Source of the DNA: Opitutia bacterium UBA6410 | GTDB lineage: Bacteria; Verrucomicrobiota; Verrucomicrobiia; Opitutales; Intestinicryptomonadaceae | Length of the DNA: 10,324 nucleotides | NCBI GenBank assembly: GCA_002437405.1 | Contig: DJPO01000082.1 | Coordinates: forward strand, 1-10,324 | Direction of reading: 5' to 3' | Shown: positions 7,559-10,324 of the stretch, one piece after another | How positions within the stretch are numbered: position 1 is the stretch's first letter | How the letters are laid out: each line of letters starts with the position of its first letter | Position numbers and translations under genes: made by a program | Notes under the pieces: generated by a model | What the model was told of the DNA's origin: nothing | Database searches by the model: none | The model's input: only the letters and a program-made list of their open reading frames with translations

Positions 7559-8511
7559 TGTTGTCCTTTCGCCATTTCGACCGCTTCGGCGGCCGTTTTG
7601 AAATGTATTTTCGCGAACTTCTTGAGCGAGTCCGCACCGAACTTCTTGACAATCGCAACCGCCTGCTCGCGGACTTCGGCGTTTGTGCCCTTCAAAAGCT
7701 TTTCGCCGAATGTTTCGGAGAGCTTGCGCATCTGCAAAATGTAGGTGGCGCGGGCGATAATCGAAGCCGCCGCAACGACGGGGTCGGATTCCGCCTTGGT
7801 CTGCATTTTGAGGTTGAATTCGGGGAGTTTCAGCTGTCTTTGCACGAGCGGCTGTTTCGTGAATTGGTCGAGCATACCCCACGGGACGGGGCGGACGGCG
7901 TACGCGCTCTTTATCGCCTGAGCGTGCATCCACGCCAAGAGCTTGTTGAGATTGCTGCCGAATTTTATATATAGAGCGTTGTACTTTTCCATCGACGCGT
8001 ACGAAACCTTCGCGACAACCCCTTCTGTCGCCTTGATTTTCCGCGCCATTTCCAAAACCATCGCGTCGCTGGTGACTTTTTTGGATTCGCGCAAATCGTC
8101 TTCAATCCACTTTCTGACGGCGTCGCCGTCGGCAATTACACAGGCGGAGACGAGCGGCCCGAAGAGGTCGCCCTTGCCGCTTTCGTCGATACCGGCGTGG
8201 GCTTCGAACCACTCGGGGTGCGAAAGCTGCTCGTAGCCCATTTCGATGAGCCCCGTGATTTCGGGCTCGAGCACGAACTGCACGAAGCTTTCCGTCCCCT
8301 TCCCCTGAATGACAGCCTTGCCGGAAGTGTAGACGACCAAGTTGACCTCGGGGCCGTTATAAGCGTAGAGCGAATAGTCGATTTTGCGGGGCGTCCACAT
8401 ATGCTTCTCGAGCCAATCCTTGAGCTTTTCGGCCTGAAGCGGGGTCAATTCCTTTATGTAGGTCGTTCTTTTTTTCGTTTGGTCGAAATCTGACTGTTTC
8501 TTTTGAGCCAT
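7555..8511 (-). CDS. rnhC: Ribonuclease HIII
   Basis: This cytoplasmic enzyme degrades RNA in RNA-DNA hybrids; in family members characterised so far it prefers stretches of RNA over single ribonucleotides. The 318-residue product has the two-domain layout of the family. Residues about 18-90 form the TBP-like N-terminal domain, including the strand pair VNLVVYTSGKAVIQGKG at 56-72. The RNase H fold then starts with GIDESGKGDLFGPL at 107-120, where Asp109 and Glu110 are catalytic. Asp215 in MLDQF is the third metal ligand, and KAESDPVVAAASIIAR (239-254) supplies the fourth acidic residue, probably Asp243 or Glu241. I chose ATG 8511. An in-frame GTG at 8550 would add 13 residues with a hydrophobic patch and would place the start in the loop of a hairpin. 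It is the first gene of the operon, reading through a GTGA overlap into GH31 copy 2. No Shine-Dalgarno site precedes the ATG. Confidence 0.95.
   Translation of the reverse strand: MAQKKQSDFDQTKKRTTYIKELTPLQAEKLKDWLEKHMWTPRKIDYSLYAYNGPEVNLVVYTSGKAVIQGKGTESFVQFVLEPEITGLIEMGYEQLSHPEWFEAHAGIDESGKGDLFGPLVSACVIADGDAVRKWIEDDLRESKKVTSDAMVLEMARKIKATEGVVAKVSYASMEKYNALYIKFGSNLNKLLAWMHAQAIKSAYAVRPVPWGMLDQFTKQPLVQRQLKLPEFNLKMQTKAESDPVVAAASIIARATYILQMRKLSETFGEKLLKGTNAEVREQAVAIVKKFGADSLKKFAKIHFKTAAEAVEMAKGQQ
7564..7569 (-). promoter_or_regulatory. Shine-Dalgarno site for GH31 copy 2, inside the rnhC end
   Basis: AAAGGA on the minus strand ends 5 nt before the GTG at 7558. It lies within the last codons of rnhC and decides the non-ATG start of the GH31 gene. 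Confidence 0.65.
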
Positions 8512-8534
8512 TTTGTGAAAAATTTGATTGAAAA

Positions 8535-8563
8535 CCGACAAAATCCCCACACGGGGATGTCGG
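8535..8563 (-). promoter_or_regulatory. Hairpin in the rnhC 5' untranslated region
   Basis: On the plus strand, CCGAC (8535-8539) pairs with GTCGG (8559-8563) and ATCCCC (8543-8548) pairs with GGGGAT (8553-8558). The loop is ACAC, and a three-A bulge sits at 8540-8542, for 11 bp in total. In the rnhC transcript it starts about 7 nt after the predicted transcription start, is followed by UUUU and ends about 23 nt before the ATG. It could be a 5' stabiliser, a weak attenuator or a binding site. I do not recognise it as a known riboswitch. Confidence 0.5.
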
Positions 8564-8576
8564 GTTGTTTTGCGGG

Positions 8577-8606
8577 ATTATCGCAAATAAGCCCCGCCGA
8601 GTTCAA
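8577..8606 (-). promoter_or_regulatory. Sigma70-like promoter of the rnhC-GH31-GH31-rnhB operon
   Basis: On the minus strand, TTGAAC (8606-8601) and GATAAT (8582-8577) are separated by 18 nt. The -35 matches consensus at five of six positions and the -10 also matches at five of six. Transcription would begin near 8570, giving a leader of about 60 nt before ATG 8511. No other promoter is evident in the operon, whose genes are 9 nt apart or closer. Confidence 0.6.
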
Positions 8607-8632
8607 GCCTATTTTGCGCCCAGATAAAATTC

Positions 8633-8661
8633 TTGAAAAGCGCGTGAAATTTTGCGATATT
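8633..8661 (+). promoter_or_regulatory. Sigma70-like promoter of the coiled-coil gene
   Basis: TTGAAA (8633-8638) and GATATT (8656-8661) are separated by 17 nt, placing the start near 8668 and leaving a leader of about 37 nt. The two promoters in this spacer are back to back, with their -35 boxes 26 bp apart, so one regulator bound between them could affect both transcripts. Confidence 0.5.
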
Positions 8662-8690
8662 GTCGGCAAAAAATAGGGGAACAAACCCCG

Positions 8691-8697
8691 AGGGGGA
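8691..8697 (+). promoter_or_regulatory. Shine-Dalgarno site of the coiled-coil gene
   Basis: AGGGGGA lies 7 nt before ATG 8705 and fixes that start. CCCC at 8686-8689 can pair weakly with it or, alternatively, with GGGG at 8676-8679. The leader could therefore mask or expose the site, though both helices are short. Confidence 0.6.
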
Positions 8698-8704
8698 AAT
8701 TTTT

Positions 8705-10231
8705 ATGAGCAGATCGATATTGATAGTTGTTTGCGACTTTCTGGTACTCAGCCTACTTAGCATAGCCAATTTCGACGAAAAACCGTCGCTACAGGACTCG
8801 GGCGCAAAGGACGAAGTCGTCGTGGCGAAAAACTTTGCAGACTCGCAAATGGTAGATTTGCTGAAAATGTCGCTCGACAGCGAACGCGAACGCCGCGAGA
8901 CATTGAAATCCGACGTCCAGAAACTCGAGCAGTCCGCCCAAAGCTCGAAGGAACAGTCCGACCGCAAGTCGCAAATAATCGCCGACAACGAGCGAAAGCT
9001 CGAGCAGCTGCGCCGCGACTTCGAATCCTCCGAAACCCAAAAGCGCGGGGCAATCGAAAAGAACAGGCACCTCGAAAAGCTCGCCGCCGACCAGAAGACG
9101 GAAAACGCCGACCTCCAGCGCAAAATTTCCGACGCCAACGCCAAGCTCGAGCAGTCCGCAAGCGAGCGCATAGCCCTGCAAAAACGCCTCGGCGATATGC
9201 GCGAAAACGACGCAGCCGCAAAGGCGAAGCTCGAAAGCATTCAGTCCGAGCTCCTCAAAAATAAAGAGCTCCTCGAAAAGCTTCGACAAGAAAGCGCAGC
9301 CCTCAAGCTCGAAAAGGAGAACATCGAAGCCCAACGCCGCAATTTGGCGGAACAGCTGAAAGTCGAGTCCGCAAAAACGCGCATTTACGAGGAAAACCTG
9401 AAAGTCGCGCGCGCACAGGTGGATTTGGAAAAATCCGAAAAATCGAAGATTCTCGTCCACGCCGACAAACTCGCAACAGGCGTCAACGAACTTGCGACAA
9501 GCCAAAAGCAGATGGCAACCAGCCAGAGGGAAATCTCGAAAGACGTGCGGAATTTGCGCCCGCAAACGCCGTCGGAAATTTTCTCGAAAGTCGGTTCGTC
9601 GCTCGTGTCGCTGACAATGACACACTCGCGCAAAGGCGGACTGTTAGCCCCCAGCGAGACAAAAACGCAAATGCGCATAGCCCCCGTAAAAATCGGCGAC
9701 GGATATTGGTTGGTGTTCGCGGTAAAGGGAACGCCATTGGCGCCCGCGCAAAAATATTTCCCGCCCGAAAAACTTTCGATAGAAGTTGCGGGCAAGTCTT
9801 TCAAATTCGCGCCGACAAACGTCTACGCAATAGATACCGACCGCCACTTGCTGGCAGTGCGCGTGCCCGCGGAATTCATAGAAAAAGAGAAAATCGAGCC
9901 GCTGACACCGTCGAAAAATCCGTTCGGATTTTCGGACTGCATAGTGATAAACTCGCGCGAGCCGTACTACGGGCAGGCGCCGTTTAGGGCGGATTTCGAA
10001 AAGCAAAAATATGCGAAGCTGGACGTAGGATTGTTCCAGTCGATTTTCGGGACATTTGCGCCCGAGACAGGCGACATAGTAATATCGCGAGGAGGGGAAT
10101 TTTTGGGGTATATGGCGTCGTCGGACTTGGCGGCAATGCCGACAGAAATCAAAGCAACGGCAACGCTACCGTTAGGCTCGAACTACAACCCCGCCCAAGC
10201 CCCCGCATTCGTAAAAAAACTGGAGAGGTAG
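8705..10231 (+). CDS. Membrane-anchored coiled-coil protein with degenerate protease-like C-terminal domain
   Basis: I do not recognise a named family. The 508-residue product starts with one hydrophobic helix (about 4-22, ILIVVCDFLVLSLLSI) that has no signal-peptidase site and an aspartate at position 11. It is probably an N-terminal inner-membrane anchor. Residues about 45-285 are a long, highly charged coiled coil rich in E, K, Q and R, with recurring KLEQ segments near 73, 98 and 147. They end in an ATSQ repeat (264-267 and 271-274). The C-terminal domain (about 288-508) is beta-rich and follows the order of a trypsin-like fold: VGSSLVSLTM at 296-305, DRHLLAVRVP (379-388) where such proteins have a DLAVLKV strand, and GDIVISRGGEFLGYM (456-470) where they have GNSGGPL...GEVVGI. 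The expected catalytic His and Ser motifs are absent, so an inactive scaffold or binding domain is inferred. ATG 8705 is favoured over the upstream in-frame codon at 8660 by its strong Shine-Dalgarno site. Confidence 0.9.
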   Translation: MSRSILIVVCDFLVLSLLSIANFDEKPSLQDSGAKDEVVVAKNFADSQMVDLLKMSLDSERERRETLKSDVQKLEQSAQSSKEQSDRKSQIIADNERKLEQLRRDFESSETQKRGAIEKNRHLEKLAADQKTENADLQRKISDANAKLEQSASERIALQKRLGDMRENDAAAKAKLESIQSELLKNKELLEKLRQESAALKLEKENIEAQRRNLAEQLKVESAKTRIYEENLKVARAQVDLEKSEKSKILVHADKLATGVNELATSQKQMATSQREISKDVRNLRPQTPSEIFSKVGSSLVSLTMTHSRKGGLLAPSETKTQMRIAPVKIGDGYWLVFAVKGTPLAPAQKYFPPEKLSIEVAGKSFKFAPTNVYAIDTDRHLLAVRVPAEFIEKEKIEPLTPSKNPFGFSDCIVINSREPYYGQAPFRADFEKQKYAKLDVGLFQSIFGTFAPETGDIVISRGGEFLGYMASSDLAAMPTEIKATATLPLGSNYNPAQAPAFVKKLER

Positions 10232-10324
10232 TACCAGTGCGGGAGTTTTTTCTGGGCTTGTGAAAGCGGCAGTGCCGCCTCCATTGAAGGGGCAAGCCCC
10301 TTACGGCGATTTGCTACGCAAATT
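10232..10324. repeat. REP-like cluster of three small hairpins
   Basis: Three short inverted repeats follow one another after the coiled-coil gene: GCGGC-AGT-GCCGC (10267 centred, 10266-10278 overall), AAGGGGC-AA-GCCCCTT (10287-10302) and ATTTGC-TAC-GCAAAT (10309-10323). The stems are 5 to 7 bp with tiny loops. No ordinary terminator (hairpin plus T tract) is visible, although GTTTTTT occurs at 10245-10251 without a stem. The cluster may continue past the window edge. It looks like an intergenic palindromic repeat element and could mark the 3' end of the transcript. Confidence 0.5.

Noticed and set aside
5828..7744. A 638-codon open frame on the plus strand opposite both GH31 genes, and a 401-codon one at 4592-5797
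   Set aside because: Both are antisense to genes with clear GH31 motifs. Their products are rich in R, V, E, F and H with no domain, and they arise from the GC-rich codon pattern of the real strand.
7559..7933. N-terminal extension of GH31 copy 2 by 125 residues
   Set aside because: The extension is an arginine- and proline-rich out-of-frame reading of rnhC. The GTG at 7558 with AAAGGA upstream and a signal peptide explains the gene fully.
8512..8550. Upstream GTG start for RNase HIII at 8550
   Set aside because: It adds 13 residues not typical of the family, and the codon would sit in the loop of the leader hairpin. It has no SD site.
8454..8684. A 76-codon minus-strand frame across the divergent promoter region
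   Set aside because: It overlaps the rnhC start in another frame, has no ribosome binding site and lies over two good promoters and a hairpin.
8676..8697. Riboswitch-like switch using CCCC against two G tracts before the coiled-coil gene
   Set aside because: The helices are only 3 to 4 bp and one loop would be two bases, too weak to claim as a regulatory structure.

Overview
The window reads as ordinary chromosome from a bacterium of the PVC group, most likely a Verrucomicrobium. This is an inference from gene content: RNase HII and RNase HIII occur together, there is a secreted 3-keto-disaccharide hydrolase (DUF1080) protein, a secreted GxDLY/SGNH esterase, and two secreted GH31 enzymes of the MYORG-like type. 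No rRNA, tRNA, CRISPR array, transposase or phage gene is visible. Six genes are GC-rich. The first gene is strikingly AT-rich and looks foreign or lineage-specific.

Layout. (1) 117-1061 (+): AT-rich lipoprotein of unknown function, ended by a perfect 16-bp bidirectional terminator. (2) 1146-2264 (-) and 2369-3388 (+): a divergent pair, a secreted SGNH/GDSL esterase and a secreted DUF1080 protein, sharing a 104-bp intergenic region. A second bidirectional terminator (3419-3450) follows. Its eleven-base A tract on the plus strand gives a long U tail to transcripts arriving from the minus strand. (3) 3478-3599: an imperfect 61-bp tandem repeat with no gene. (4) 8511 down to 3601 (-): a tightly packed four-gene operon, rnhC - GH31 - GH31 - rnhB. 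It has a sigma70-like promoter at 8577-8606, a 5'-UTR hairpin, a GTGA overlap, a 9-nt gap and a 1-nt gap. (5) 8705-10231 (+): a membrane-anchored long coiled-coil protein with a C-terminal domain that resembles a degenerate trypsin-like protease. It has its own divergent promoter. (6) 10266-10323: a REP-like cluster of three tiny hairpins at the right edge.

How the genes fit together. The four secreted enzymes suggest extracytoplasmic breakdown of glycans: alpha-galactoside-like or alpha-glucoside-like linkages (GH31), acyl ester removal (SGNH) and attack on glycoside or keto-glycoside bonds (DUF1080). The two RNase H enzymes remove ribonucleotides and RNA-DNA hybrids in the cytoplasm. Their placement on both sides of a duplicated secreted glycosidase, in one apparently translationally coupled transcript, is the oddest arrangement here. 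The other observations most worth following are a C-terminal QQTLF peptide on RNase HII that looks like a sliding-clamp-binding motif, and the coiled-coil protein, whose membrane helix carries an aspartate and whose protease-like domain seems to lack catalytic residues. I see no defence island or other clearly new system.
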